A stretch of 64,000 bases of DNA from an uncultured Acidobacteriota bacterium (GCA_903832295.1 CAILAZ010000289.1:1-64000), one strand, 5' to 3'; shown: positions 53,295 to 62,534, counted from the first letter of the stretch. Notes: generated by a model not told the origin, from the sequence alone. Numbers and translations are program-made.

Positions 53295-54752
53295 GTGCAC
53301 GTTCTGTTTGCTGCATCCGAGTGTGTTCCCTATTCGAAGACGGGAGGACTGGCCGACGTTGTCGGCGCCCTGCCGAGGGCAGTTGCCCAACTCGGACACC
53401 AGGTCACAGTGTACCTGCCACTGTACCGCCAGACCCTGCTGCATGATCCGAAGGCGGTGATTCACAGCATTACGATACCGTTTGATGACCATTACCGCTT
53501 CTGTTCAGTGCTCGACGGAGGCAAACGGCACGGCGTGCAGTTCTACTTTATTGATTATCCTCCCTTCTACGACCGGGAAGCGCTGTATGGCACGCCGCTG
53601 GGAGACTATCACGATAATCCGGAGCGATTTGCGCTGTTCTGCCGCGCGGTGCTGGAGGCTTCGAAGATCCTGGGAGTGCCCGACGTATTCCACTGCCACG
53701 ACTGGCAGACGGCACTGATTCCGGTGCTGCTGCGGACGCTTTACGACGAGGATCCGTCGCTGGAAGGGATTGCGACGGTGTTCACGATCCATAACATTGG
53801 CTACCAGGGAATCTTCACGGCAGACACGCTTCCGCTGCTGATGTTGCCGTGGGATTTGTTCACGATGACGAAGCTGGAGTTCTTCGGAAAGATCAATTTT
53901 CTGAAGGGGGCACTGACGTACTCGGACTTCATCACGACGGTGAGCCGGAAGTACGCGCAGGAGATCCAGACGGTGGAGTACGGCTTTGGGTTGGAAGGGG
54001 TGCTGCGGAGCCGGACTCCGAACGTGGCGGGGATTTTGAACGGGGTGGACTACGAAGAGTGGAATCCGGCGACGGACCGGCATATTGCGGCGAACTACTC
54101 GACGCAGTCGCTGGCAGGCAAGCAGGAGTGCCGGGCGGATCTGCTGCGCAGCTTCTCGCTGGACGCGAACTCGGGGTCTCCGGTGATTGGGATTGTGTCG
54201 CGGTTTGCGGCACAGAAGGGCTTTGACCTGATTGCGCTGGCAGCCGACCGGCTGGCACACGAGGATGTGATTGTGTGCGTGCTGGGCGCGGGCGACAAGG
54301 CGTTCGAGGATCTGTTCCGGCGGCTGGTGCGGCAGTATCCGGGACGATTTGCGGTGAAGGTTGGCTATGACAACGAACTGGCGCACAAGATCGAGGCTGG
54401 GGCGGATATTTTCCTGATGCCGTCACGCTATGAGCCGTGCGGGCTGAACCAGATTTACTCGTTGAAATATGGGACGGTGCCGGTGGTGCGGGCGACGGGC
54501 GGACTGGACGACACGATTGAGCCCTACGATCTGCGGACGGGCAAGGGGACAGGGTTCAAGTTCCAGGAATACACGCCGGAGGCGCTGCTGAACAGCGTGC
54601 AGGCGGCGCTGGCGCTGTTTGCGAAGCCGAAAGAGTGGAGAAAGCTGATGCTGAACGGGATGGGGAAAGACTTCTCCTGGACGGTTGCGGCCAAGGAGTA
54701 TTTGAAGATTTACGAGAAGGTGAAGGCGGCACGGCACGCGATCCCGGTTTAA
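53295..54752 (+). CDS. glgA: Glycogen synthase (ADP-glucose)
   Basis: GlgA elongates glycogen from ADP-glucose. From GTG at 53295 the protein has 485 residues, close to the usual 477. The N-terminus VHVLFAASECVPYSKTGGLADVVGALP contains the KTGGL substrate loop. The second Rossmann half carries SRFAAQKGFDLIA, PSRYEPCGLNQIYSLKYGT with the catalytic Glu, and RATGGLDDT. GGAGG precedes the GTG by four bases. An ATG 17 codons upstream (53244) adds an unlikely Cys-rich stretch. It is divergent from rsmA, and a strong terminator follows. Confidence 0.94.
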   Translation: MHVLFAASECVPYSKTGGLADVVGALPRAVAQLGHQVTVYLPLYRQTLLHDPKAVIHSITIPFDDHYRFCSVLDGGKRHGVQFYFIDYPPFYDREALYGTPLGDYHDNPERFALFCRAVLEASKILGVPDVFHCHDWQTALIPVLLRTLYDEDPSLEGIATVFTIHNIGYQGIFTADTLPLLMLPWDLFTMTKLEFFGKINFLKGALTYSDFITTVSRKYAQEIQTVEYGFGLEGVLRSRTPNVAGILNGVDYEEWNPATDRHIAANYSTQSLAGKQECRADLLRSFSLDANSGSPVIGIVSRFAAQKGFDLIALAADRLAHEDVIVCVLGAGDKAFEDLFRRLVRQYPGRFAVKVGYDNELAHKIEAGADIFLMPSRYEPCGLNQIYSLKYGTVPVVRATGGLDDTIEPYDLRTGKGTGFKFQEYTPEALLNSVQAALALFAKPKEWRKLMLNGMGKDFSWTVAAKEYLKIYEKVKAARHAIPV

Positions 54753-54796
54753 GGGAGCGGGACAGTAGATTGATTCCAAGTTATGGGGCACTTAAG

Positions 54797-54834
54797 AAGG
54801 CTCCGCGCAACCGGAAGAGGTTGCGCGGAGCCTT
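54797..54834. terminator. Bidirectional terminator between glgA and the FecR-type gene
   Basis: A perfect 16-bp stem (AAGGCTCCGCGCAACC and its complement) closes a 6-nt loop between the convergent genes. It has TT with TTGCAG beyond on the plus side and AAG on the other, so it can serve both directions. Confidence 0.8.
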
Positions 54835-54855
54835 TGCAGTAGAGATCAAAGCGGA

Positions 54856-56514
54856 CTAACGGTGGCTGCCTCCGCCGCCGTGAGAGCCGCCACCACCACC
54901 GCCACTGCTTGCGTGAGAGGCGCCACCACCACCGCTGCTGCCGTGCGAGGAGCTGGATGGGGCAGAGGCTCGGGGAGCGGAGCTGCCGCTGGAGCGAGGC
55001 GCGGAGGCAGAGGGGGCGGAGTAAGCACGCGAGGGCGGGGCGGAATAGCTGCGGACAGCGGGAGGTGAGTAGGCGCGAGAGGGCGCTCCGGAGTAGGGAC
55101 GGGGAGCGGGGGTTCCGGCGAAGGAGTGCGCGGTTGCAGAGGGGGGACGGTGGACCTCAAAGCCGTTGCGGGGACCGCTGGGGTTGGCAAGAGAGTAGGA
55201 GCCACGCTGACCGACGATTCCTGTGGATCCAGCGACGACCTGGCCGCGGACGAGGTTGGACGAAACGCCGATGCGTCCGGCGGGGCCTCCGGAGGGAGTG
55301 CCGGGACGGGGTACCGAGGCGGCAAAGCCGCCACCGGAGCGGGATGCGGCAAAGCCAGCGGCGTGGGTCTGGTTGATGGGGCCGACGCGGAGATTCGATC
55401 CGGCGACGGCGACGGTGCCGCGGGAAACGTGTGCGGGCGGGCGGGGGGCACTCCAGTTGCCGCCGGGGTGGCTGGCGTAGCGGGGCCGGGGGTGCCATCC
55501 ACCGTTGCCGAAGCCGCCGTGGCCGAAGCCACCGCCATGGCCGAAGCCGCCACCGTGGCCGAAGCCGTGACCGCCCCAGGGTCCGGGATGCCACCACCAG
55601 CCGCGTCCATTGATATAGAACCAGTCACCGTAGAAGAAGGGCGCCCATCCCCAGTTGTATCCGGAGACGAAGGTCCAGCCCCATCCGGGGTAGTAGCTCC
55701 ACGCGCCGTAGCCGAAGGGGTCCCAGTCGGCGTCGAATCCGGCGGGGCGCCAGCAGACGCCGTATCCGGGGATTTGAGAGTAGCTGCCGTAGTAGCCGAG
55801 ATCGGAATTGCCGTAGGCGGAGGCGTCATCACTGCCGGAGAACTGTGCTCCGGTGGAGGCGTACTGGTCGTTGTAGGTTTCGCGCTGCTGATCCCAGGCG
55901 TCGTCGGGCTGGGGCGGAACAGTGTCCTGACGGGCAGCGCTGTCGGGCTGTCCGAGAACATAGCTGTAAGTTTCTCCGGCAGGGACGGGGGAGTTCTGGT
56001 CGCCGGCCTGGATGGAGGCTTCTCCATTCAGGACTGAGAGCGAGGCGGTCTGCTGATCGACGATGAAGCGCAGGCGCGAGGGCTTGGTGACGGTGAAGGT
56101 TTCGCCGGTGGGGGCGAGGAGGCGGAAGTCGTCGGCATGGAGGAGGCGGGCGTCAATGTAGATTTGGCCGGAGTTGACCTGGATGACGTTGACGGGAGCG
56201 CCGCCGGAGCCGGTGGAAAGCTCGGTGAGGGTGATCTGCGCGGGTCCGGCGAGGCGGACACTGCTGCCATCCTCGAACTCAAGCTCGGCCTTGGAATTCT
56301 CAGCGGCGTAGATGCGGGCTCCTCCGATGACGGGCATGTTGAGAACGGCCTGTTCCCAGCCATCGCCGGAGTTGCGGTCAATCTGGACGTCTCCCTGGGC
56401 GAGGCTGAGACGGACGATGCGAACGCCGGGTGCCGAGGCGGCAAAGGCGACGAGGGACGAGAACACGAAGAGAAGAACGAGACAGCGGACGAGGCGGATC
56501 CGATCGGTAGTCAT
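54856..56514 (-). CDS. Secreted FecR-like domain protein with Gly/His/Ser-rich tail
   Basis: From ATG at 56514 (GGAG six bases upstream) the protein has 552 residues. A signal peptide (about 9-28, CLVLLFVFSSLVAFAA) is followed by a FecR-like region (about 35-180): VRLSLAQGDVQIDRNSGDGW, a typical ligand or regulatory fold, and the phrase SGQIYIDARLL. Residues about 240-310 are aromatic repeats (GYGAWSYYPGWGWTF, WWWHPGPWGGHG). The C-terminal 250 residues are low complexity, first GHGGGFGHGG units, then Pro/Ser/Ala, then Ser/Gly/His to the end. It is likely exported to the envelope. The tail could bind metal or polymer. Longer frames in other registers here are rejected. Confidence 0.78.
   Translation of the reverse strand: MTTDRIRLVRCLVLLFVFSSLVAFAASAPGVRIVRLSLAQGDVQIDRNSGDGWEQAVLNMPVIGGARIYAAENSKAELEFEDGSSVRLAGPAQITLTELSTGSGGAPVNVIQVNSGQIYIDARLLHADDFRLLAPTGETFTVTKPSRLRFIVDQQTASLSVLNGEASIQAGDQNSPVPAGETYSYVLGQPDSAARQDTVPPQPDDAWDQQRETYNDQYASTGAQFSGSDDASAYGNSDLGYYGSYSQIPGYGVCWRPAGFDADWDPFGYGAWSYYPGWGWTFVSGYNWGWAPFFYGDWFYINGRGWWWHPGPWGGHGFGHGGGFGHGGGFGHGGFGNGGWHPRPRYASHPGGNWSAPRPPAHVSRGTVAVAGSNLRVGPINQTHAAGFAASRSGGGFAASVPRPGTPSGGPAGRIGVSSNLVRGQVVAGSTGIVGQRGSYSLANPSGPRNGFEVHRPPSATAHSFAGTPAPRPYSGAPSRAYSPPAVRSYSAPPSRAYSAPSASAPRSSGSSAPRASAPSSSSHGSSGGGGASHASSGGGGGGSHGGGGSHR
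55500..55575. repeat. Gly-His repeat region within the FecR-type gene
   Basis: Imperfect short repeats (GCCGAAGCCACCGCCATGG type on the plus strand) encode successive GFGHGGG units. They have probably expanded by slippage. Confidence 0.55.
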
Positions 56515-56575
56515 GATGGACTCCTGCGCTAACAGTATGAACTCGGGCGGGGAGAGAAAGATGCGGTGGCGGCAA

Positions 56576-57229
56576 TTATTTGGGTTTTGCGGAAGGCTGA
56601 ATCTGCAGCAGGCGGCGGGCACGCTGGCGGGCGATGTTCATGACGGCAGGGTCGTTGGCGATGCGGGTGAGGATGGGCTGGAGAAGCTGGAGTTCGGGAA
56701 AACGGCGGAGGGCGGCGAGTTCTTCGGCGCGCTTGAGAGTGGCGTCGAGGGAGAACTTGTCAAAACGGAGCTGGGTGCGGAGGGTTTCGGAGAGCTCGAT
56801 GGACTCCGAGATGGCGCGCAGGAGTTCGGTGAGGTCGGTGAGCTCGGGGGAGGCGGAGTAGTTGTAGGAGAGGACGAGGGGGGCTCCAGCTGCGGGCTGG
56901 TAGCGGAGGGTCTTGGCTCCGGTGAAGGCGACCTTGATTTTATCGAGCGTGGGCTGAAAGCGGGCAAGGTTGGGAGCGAGGGAGAATACACGCTGGGTGG
57001 ACTGGGGCGAGAGGGTGAAGTCGAGGTCGAAGGGGTCGGGGGGCTGGGTGGAGTTGGCTTGCTGGTGAGCAACGGAACGGTAGTGGGCGGTGCCGGTGGG
57101 CTGGATGGTGATCTCGAAGAAAGAGGGATCAGCGGCAGGCCAGCTCTGCTGATAGGTGAGGGCGGGCGCGGGCGGCTGGGCGAAGAGAGTTGCGGCGAAG
57201 AGGAGGAGTGCGGGAGAGAACTTGAGCAT
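56576..57229 (-). CDS. Secreted protein of unknown function
   Basis: From ATG at 57229 the protein has 217 residues with a signal peptide (MLKFSPALLLFAATLFA, then Gln). The mature part is beta-rich to about residue 140, then helical with many Arg and Leu residues. I recognise no family; similar secreted proteins of about 220 residues seem common in Acidobacteriota. A GTG four codons upstream (57241) overlaps the ruvC stop (GTGA), so translation may start there instead. It follows ruvC in one unit. Confidence 0.65.
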   Translation of the reverse strand: MLKFSPALLLFAATLFAQPPAPALTYQQSWPAADPSFFEITIQPTGTAHYRSVAHQQANSTQPPDPFDLDFTLSPQSTQRVFSLAPNLARFQPTLDKIKVAFTGAKTLRYQPAAGAPLVLSYNYSASPELTDLTELLRAISESIELSETLRTQLRFDKFSLDATLKRAEELAALRRFPELQLLQPILTRIANDPAVMNIARQRARRLLQIQPSAKPK

Positions 57230-57237
57230 ACGGATTT

Positions 57238-57738
57238 TCACTTGGACGTGGCGGCCTGGCGGAGCAGGGTGGCGGCGGTGTGGATGTGGCAGATGGCGAT
57301 GGCGAGGGCGTCCGCGGCATCGGCGGGCTGGGGGAGTTCGTCGAGATGGAGAAGGCGGGCGACCATGACCTGGACCTGCGATTTTTCGGCGCGTCCGTAG
57401 CCGACGACGGCGGACTTGATGGCCAAGGGGGCGTAGGCGACGACGGAGAGACCTTGCTGGGCGGCAGACATCATGGCGACTCCGCGAACGTGCCCGAGCT
57501 TGAGGGCGCTCTTGGCGTTGACGGAGTAGAAGACGTCTTCGATGGCGACGACCTCGGGCTGGAATTCGAGGATGAGGGCGGAGAGGGCGTCGTAGACCTG
57601 CTTGAGGCGGATTTCGAGGGCGACCTTGGGGGAGAGGCGGATGGCTCCGGTGATGATGCAGGTGAGAGTACGGCCATCGCCATCGACTACTCCGTAGCCG
57701 GTGTACTCGCCGCCGCAGTCGATGCCTAGAACACGCAT
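57238..57738 (-). CDS. ruvC: Crossover junction endodeoxyribonuclease RuvC
   Basis: RuvC resolves Holliday junctions with RuvAB. The 166-residue length is normal. The four acidic catalytic residues are Asp7 (LGIDCG), Glu67 (AIEDVFY), Asp140 and Asp143 (PADAADALAIAICH), matching the positions known in E. coli. ruvA and ruvB are not in the window. It is followed by the secreted protein gene with a four-base overlap. Confidence 0.96.
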   Translation of the reverse strand: MRVLGIDCGGEYTGYGVVDGDGRTLTCIITGAIRLSPKVALEIRLKQVYDALSALILEFQPEVVAIEDVFYSVNAKSALKLGHVRGVAMMSAAQQGLSVVAYAPLAIKSAVVGYGRAEKSQVQVMVARLLHLDELPQPADAADALAIAICHIHTAATLLRQAATSK

Positions 57739-57859
57739 GGGGAGAGTTTAGCGGAAAACGAGGAGAAATGCGGAAGGACTATCCTCGGCGCTGTCGATAG
57801 GGAGTGGAAGGGCGATAGGCCGTTCACTATTGCGTTTCTGATCCAACTCCCCTTCCATC

Positions 57860-58252
57860 TCAGCAGCAGCGGGGACGGCGCTCGCGGGCGTGGGATTCCT
57901 GGTGGAGGAATTCGGCGTAGGCGGCAGGGGAGTTCGGGGTGTGGGTGCGGGAGAGGAAGCGGGCGTAGGCGTTTTCGTCGAAGATCTCACGCAGGGTTTG
58001 GGCGAGAAGGCGGAGGGCGGAGGTGAGGGCGGAAAGGAGGCTTGGGTGGCCGGAAAGCCGGGGGCGGAGGGCGAGAATTGAGCAGCGCTGGGGTCCTTCG
58101 CTGCGCTCAGGATGACACCTTAAGAACAAAGGCGAGGGCAGGGGGGAGGGCAAGGGCGAGGAAGGAGACAAAGGCGGGGGCAGGGGCGAGGGCAAGGGCG
58201 AGGAAGGAGACAAAGGCGGGGGCAGGGGCGAGGGCAGGGGTGAGGTTGGCAT
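57860..58252 (-). CDS. YbdD/YjiX-family protein with repeat-built N-terminal extension
   Basis: The C-terminal 50 residues match small YbdD/YjiX proteins that accompany CstA: LRLLAQTLREIF, then YARFLSRTH, YAEFLHQES and the hallmark RPRCC end. Relatives are about 65 residues; this one is 130. The extra N-terminal part consists of a 14-residue repeat (SPLPSPLPPPLSPS) and then CHPERSEGPQRCS, the translation of a dispersed-repeat-like sequence. The ATG at 58252 shares a base with the cstA stop (TAATG), the usual coupling. No later ATG, GTG or TTG precedes the core, so the extension is likely translated. The role is presumed to be accessory to CstA. Confidence 0.65.
   Translation of the reverse strand: MPTSPLPSPLPPPLSPSSPLPSPLPPPLSPSSPLPSPLPSPLFLRCHPERSEGPQRCSILALRPRLSGHPSLLSALTSALRLLAQTLREIFDENAYARFLSRTHTPNSPAAYAEFLHQESHARERRPRCC
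58079..58121. repeat. Dispersed-repeat-like element (HPERSEG type)
   Basis: The minus strand reads TGTCATCCTGAGCGCAGCGA followed by AGGACCCC. This family of palindrome-cored repeats is common in unrelated bacterial genomes and is often mistranslated as HPERSEG. The core (58091-58117) has an imperfect hairpin: TCCT..GC / GC..AGGA. Here it lies in frame within the ybdD-like gene. Confidence 0.6.
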
Positions 58253-58253
58253 T
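58128..58253. repeat. Tandem repeat, 42 bp x 3
   Basis: Units begin at 58128, 58170 and 58212 with AAAGGCG and are nearly identical; the third is altered near its end. The period is 14 codons, so copy number changes would keep the ybdD frame open. Confidence 0.85.
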
Positions 58254-60288
58254 AGATTTCCTCTGGGGTGAACTGGGAGGGGGTGAAGGGGGATTCGTGG
58301 AGGGTGGGGAGGCGGCGTCCGGAGAGGACGGCGAACCAGGCGCGGGCGGATTCGAGGACGACGAGGAGGACGAGGGCGATCAGGATGGCGGTGATCATGG
58401 CGTCGAGGCGGTCGTTGAAGGCGAGGCGGGCGGCTCCGGGGGTGGAGGCGGTGGAGAGAAGGCGGGCGTGGGCGAGGAATCCGATGCGGGGGTTGGGGTT
58501 GAGGACCTTGTGCCAGGCGGCGGTGAAGGTGATGGAGAGCAGGACGCAGAGGGGGACGAGGGTGACGGCGACGAAGCGCGTTTTGTGGGCCTTGATGAGG
58601 ATGGTGGTGGAGACGCAGAGAGCGACGATGGCGAGAAGCTGGTTGGCGATTCCGAAGAGGGGCCAGACGCTGTTGATGCCGCCGAGCGGGTCGCGAACTC
58701 CGGCGTAGAGGAAGTATCCCCAGGCGGCGACGATGATGGCGGAGGTTGCGAGGATGCTGGGGTACCAACTGGTGCGTCCGAGAGGCTTGTAGAGCTGGCC
58801 GAGCCCGTCCTGGAGCATGAAGCGGCCAACGCGGGTTCCGGCGTCGAGGGTGGTGAGGATGAAGAGCGCCTCAAACATGATGGCGAAGTGGTACCAGATG
58901 CCGAGGAGGGCGTTTCCTCCGATGGTGCGGGAGAAGATGTGGGCCATGCCGAGAGCGAAGGCGGGGGCGCCTCCGGTGCGGTTGAAGAGAGTCTGCTCAC
59001 CGACGGCGTGGGCGAGGGCGGACATCTGGTCCGGGGTAACGGGGAATCCCCAGGAGGCGATGGTGTGGGTGGCGGCAGCGGCGGTGGCTCCAACGATTCC
59101 GGCAGGACTGTTGACCGCGAAGTAAACGCCGGGGTCTAGCACGCAGGCGGCGATGATGGCCATGATGGCGACGAAGGATTCGGCGATCATGGCTCCGTAG
59201 CCGATCATGCGGGTTTCGGTTTCGCGCTGGACGAGCTTGGGAGTGGTGCCGCTGGCGATGAGGGAGTGGAATCCGGAGATGGCTCCGCAGGCGATGGTGA
59301 TGAAGGCGAAGGGGAAGATGCTCCCGGCAAAGACGGGGCCGGAGCCGTCAATAAAGCGGGTGAGAGCGGGCATGTGCAGGGTGGGGCGGGAGAGGAGAAT
59401 GCCGAGGGCGAGGACGGAGATGGTTCCGAGCTTGACGAAGGTGCTGAGGTAGTCGCGGGGAGCGAGGAGCAGCCAGACGGGGAGAGCGGAGGCGGCGAAT
59501 CCATAGACGATGAGGGCGAAGCAGAGAGTGACGCCGCTGAAACTGAACCAGGAGGCGTAGGGGGAGAGGGAGATCCACTGGCCTCCCCAGATGGAGAGCA
59601 TGACGAGGACGAAGCCGATGAGTGAGGCCTCAATCACCTTGCCGGGACGGATGCGGCGGAGATAGACGCCCATGAGGAGGGCGATGGGGATGGTGGCGGC
59701 GATGGTGAAGGTTCCCCAGGGAGAGCCCTTGAGGGCGTTGACGACGATGAGGCCGATGGCCCCGAGAAGAATGATGATGATAGTGATGACCGCGATGAAG
59801 GCGACAGTGCCGCCGATGGGGCCGATCTCCTCGCGGGCCATCTCGGTGAGCGATTTGCCGTCACGGCGGACGCTGAAGAGAAGGACGACGAAGTCCTGAA
59901 TGCAGCCTCCGAAGACGGCACCGACGAGAATCCAGAGAACTCCGGGGAGGTAGCCGAACTGGGCGGCGAGGACGGGTCCGACGAGCGGGCCGGGTCCGGC
60001 GATGGCGGCGAAGTGGTGTCCGAAGACGACCCACTTGTTGGTGGGGACGAAGTCGCGTCCGTTGTCGAGACGCTCGGAGGGGGTGGCGCGGCGGGAGTCA
60101 AGGAGAAGGACCCGGACGGCGACAAAGCGCGAATAGAAGCGATAGCCGAGCGTGTAGGTGCAGATGGCGGCGGTGACGATCCAGAGGGCGCTGATGGGTT
60201 CGGCGCGGCGGAGCGCGATGGTGGCAAAAGCGCCTGCGCCGGTGAGGGCGACGAGGGTCCAGAGGAAGATGCGCGGCAGACGATTCAA
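58252..60288 (-). CDS. cstA: CstA-family carbon starvation transporter
   Basis: CstA proteins are large inner-membrane transporters, for pyruvate or peptides in E. coli. The 678-residue protein has some sixteen membrane helices and the conserved stretches [56 protein letters not shown]-like region, and [21 protein letters not shown] (each shown in part). The start is most likely TTG at 60288, with GGAGAG six bases upstream, which gives the [14 protein letters not shown] opening of relatives. ATG at 60390 would add 34 poorly fitting residues. Its stop is coupled to the ybdD-like gene. Confidence 0.93.
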   Translation of the reverse strand: MNRLPRIFLWTLVALTGAGAFATIALRRAEPISALWIVTAAICTYTLGYRFYSRFVAVRVLLLDSRRATPSERLDNGRDFVPTNKWVVFGHHFAAIAGPGPLVGPVLAAQFGYLPGVLWILVGAVFGGCIQDFVVLLFSVRRDGKSLTEMAREEIGPIGGTVAFIAVITIIIILLGAIGLIVVNALKGSPWGTFTIAATIPIALLMGVYLRRIRPGKVIEASLIGFVLVMLSIWGGQWISLSPYASWFSFSGVTLCFALIVYGFAASALPVWLLLAPRDYLSTFVKLGTISVLALGILLSRPTLHMPALTRFIDGSGPVFAGSIFPFAFITIACGAISGFHSLIASGTTPKLVQRETETRMIGYGAMIAESFVAIMAIIAACVLDPGVYFAVNSPAGIVGATAAAATHTIASWGFPVTPDQMSALAHAVGEQTLFNRTGGAPAFALGMAHIFSRTIGGNALLGIWYHFAIMFEALFILTTLDAGTRVGRFMLQDGLGQLYKPLGRTSWYPSILATSAIIVAAWGYFLYAGVRDPLGGINSVWPLFGIANQLLAIVALCVSTTILIKAHKTRFVAVTLVPLCVLLSITFTAAWHKVLNPNPRIGFLAHARLLSTASTPGAARLAFNDRLDAMITAILIALVLLVVLESARAWFAVLSGRRLPTLHESPFTPSQFTPEEI

Positions 60289-60461
60289 AAGGGACTCTCC
60301 GGTTTGGGGTGAGGTCCGACGGGAGTTAGATGCTAGCACGGAGCTTCGGTGGAGGAAAACGGATTTGGAAGGGAGCAAGAGACCACACATTTGTGGAAGT
60401 CGATGTGGAGGGCAAGAAGAAGTCAGAATACAAGATCAAGATGCAATCGATTTCCAGGTGT

Positions 60462-60492
60462 CCACATTCGCCCAACGGAGGGGCGGATGTGG
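60462..60492. promoter_or_regulatory. Hairpin in the leader of the M1 peptidase gene
   Basis: A 12-bp stem (CCACATTCGCCC / GGGCGGATGTGG, one wobble) with a 7-nt loop lies about 110 bp ahead of the peptidase start. No T-run follows. A short inverted repeat CCAATTTAATTGG is a little further down. Either could be regulatory. Confidence 0.35.
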
Positions 60493-60599
60493 AGCAACAG
60501 GGTTTGCCGATTCGATGGCTTCCAATTTAATTGGTATTCTGTGTAGCACCACGGGAAGGACGCGTGGGGGCGGCTGTCCAGACAGGCGCGGGAGAGGCG

Positions 60600-62534
60600 A
60601 TGACGATCGGTTGCAAGCGTATTGGACTGATGATGGCAGCGGTGGCGCTGGCGGTGGGCACGGCGGCGGCGCAGAGCGTGCCGCTGAGCGAACGCGTGGT
60701 GGCGTACCAGATTGAGGGCAAGTACGACGCAAAGACGCACACGCTGGATGCCACGGAGTTGCTGACCTACACGAACCGCACGGGGACGACACTGGAGCGG
60801 TTTCCGTTTCACCTGTACCTGAATGCGTTCCAGCCGAAGGCGACGTGGATGACGGAGTCCGAGCGCGGGGGACAGCGCGACACGCAGGCGGGCGAGGCTT
60901 GGGACGACAAGCACTTCGGGTCGAACGAGGTGAAATCGCTGGAGATCGTGGGCGCGGGCGACGTGACCAAGCAGATGAAATTCATCTCTCCGGACGACGG
61001 CAACGCGGACGACCGCACGGTGTTTGAGATTGCGCTGCCGAAGCCGCTGGCACCGGGCGGGAGCGCGCAGTTCAAGATTCACTTTGTGGCCAAGTTTCCA
61101 GAGGTGGTGGCGCGGACGGGATACAAGCGCGACTTTGTGCTGGGCGGGCAATGGTTCCCCAAGGTGGGGGTGTGGTGGAACGGGGGGTGGAACTGCCACC
61201 AGTTTCATGCATCGACGGAATTTTTTGCGGACTTTGGAACGTATGACGTGAAGCTGACGCTTCCGGCGAAGTGGAACGTGGGCGCAACCGGAGTGCAGAC
61301 CGATGCCAAGGAGAACGGCGACGGGACGCAGACACTGAGCTTCCACGCGGAGGATGTACACGACTTTGCGTGGACGGCAGACCCGACGACGAAGGTGGTG
61401 GAAGATTCCATTGAGCAGCGCGGGCGGACGGTGAAAATCCGCATGCTGATGCAGCCGGGACACATGGCCAGCGCACAAAGATACATGGATGCGCTGAAGG
61501 GAACGATGCGCAAGTTCGACGAGTGGATTGGTCCGTATCCGTATGCGCAGATCACGGTGGTCGATCCTCCGCACGGGGGCGGAGCGGCGGGCGGGATGGA
61601 GTATCCGACGTTCATCACGGCGGATACGACGTGGTGGATGCCGAAGTCTCTGCTGGAGCCTGAGGTGGTGGTGGAGCACGAGTTCGGCCACCAGTACTGG
61701 TACGGGATGGTGGCGACGAACGAGTTTGAAAATGCGTGGATGGACGAGGGCATCAACCAGTACATGGAAGCGAAGGTGATGGACGCGATGTATGGGAAGG
61801 ACACGTCCATGCTGAATTCGCGGCTGGGAGTGGTGGGCGAGCGGGGGACGGACCGGATGAGCTACGTGAGCGTGGCAGACCGCGATCCTCTCTCAAGGCC
61901 GGCGTGGCAGTATTCGGATTTTGGAACGTATGGGTCCATCACATACTCCAAAACGGCGCTGATGATGCTGACGCTGGAAAGCCTGGTGGGCGAGAAGGCA
62001 GTGCTGCACGGGCTGCACGTTTACTTTGACCGCTACAAGTTCAAGCACCCGCGTCCGGAAGATTTTACGGCGGCGATGAACGAGGCGCTGGGACAGAACC
62101 TGGACTGGTACTGGAAGCAGGCAATCTACGGAACGCAAACGCTGGACGACCGGATATTGTCGGCAGGCTCCGAGCGCAAGGACTGGTACAACAAGGCCGA
62201 AGAGAAGAAGGGCACGACGGTTTACCGCAGCCAGGTGACGGTACACCGGCGCGGCGAGTTTGACCTGCCGATGGTGGTGGAGGCGAAATTCGACGACGGC
62301 TGGACGGTGCGCGAGCGCTGGGATGGGAAAGATCGCTGGCACCGTTTCGAGTGGGAGCGGAAGAGCAAGCTGGTTTCCGCCGAGATCGATCCGGATCATG
62401 GGTATGTGCTGGATCGCGACCCGTTCAACAATAGCTGGACGGAGAAACCTGAGCGCAAGGCGAGCGGAAAAATCGCGGGATACCTTACGCTGTTGACGCA
62501 ATGGATGGAACAACTGCTGGGCTGGCTGGCTTAG
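60600..62534 (+). CDS. M1-family zinc metallopeptidase, secreted
   Basis: From ATG at 60600 (GGGAGAGG upstream) the protein has 644 residues. A signal peptide (residues 7-24, IGLMMAAVALAVGTAAA) leads to the usual N-terminal beta domain. The zinc site is HEFGH at 360-364 with the third ligand Glu383, exactly 18 residues later. AAGGMEYPTFI, the relative of the GAMEN exopeptidase loop, lies upstream. The enzyme should remove N-terminal residues from peptides in the periplasm or outside. GMEYP in place of GAMEN may alter specificity. The next gene follows after 10 bp. Confidence 0.9.
   Translation: MTIGCKRIGLMMAAVALAVGTAAAQSVPLSERVVAYQIEGKYDAKTHTLDATELLTYTNRTGTTLERFPFHLYLNAFQPKATWMTESERGGQRDTQAGEAWDDKHFGSNEVKSLEIVGAGDVTKQMKFISPDDGNADDRTVFEIALPKPLAPGGSAQFKIHFVAKFPEVVARTGYKRDFVLGGQWFPKVGVWWNGGWNCHQFHASTEFFADFGTYDVKLTLPAKWNVGATGVQTDAKENGDGTQTLSFHAEDVHDFAWTADPTTKVVEDSIEQRGRTVKIRMLMQPGHMASAQRYMDALKGTMRKFDEWIGPYPYAQITVVDPPHGGGAAGGMEYPTFITADTTWWMPKSLLEPEVVVEHEFGHQYWYGMVATNEFENAWMDEGINQYMEAKVMDAMYGKDTSMLNSRLGVVGERGTDRMSYVSVADRDPLSRPAWQYSDFGTYGSITYSKTALMMLTLESLVGEKAVLHGLHVYFDRYKFKHPRPEDFTAAMNEALGQNLDWYWKQAIYGTQTLDDRILSAGSERKDWYNKAEEKKGTTVYRSQVTVHRRGEFDLPMVVEAKFDDGWTVRERWDGKDRWHRFEWERKSKLVSAEIDPDHGYVLDRDPFNNSWTEKPERKASGKIAGYLTLLTQWMEQLLGWLA

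Noticed and set aside
54846-56027. 393-codon minus-strand frame and a 303-codon plus-strand frame (55126-56037) overlapping the FecR-type gene
   Set aside because: Both are out of frame with the signal-peptide and FecR-bearing protein and consist of Pro/Ser or Gly/Ala-rich low complexity produced by the repeat DNA.
58128-58253. CRISPR array
   Set aside because: The 42-bp units are directly adjacent with no spacers.
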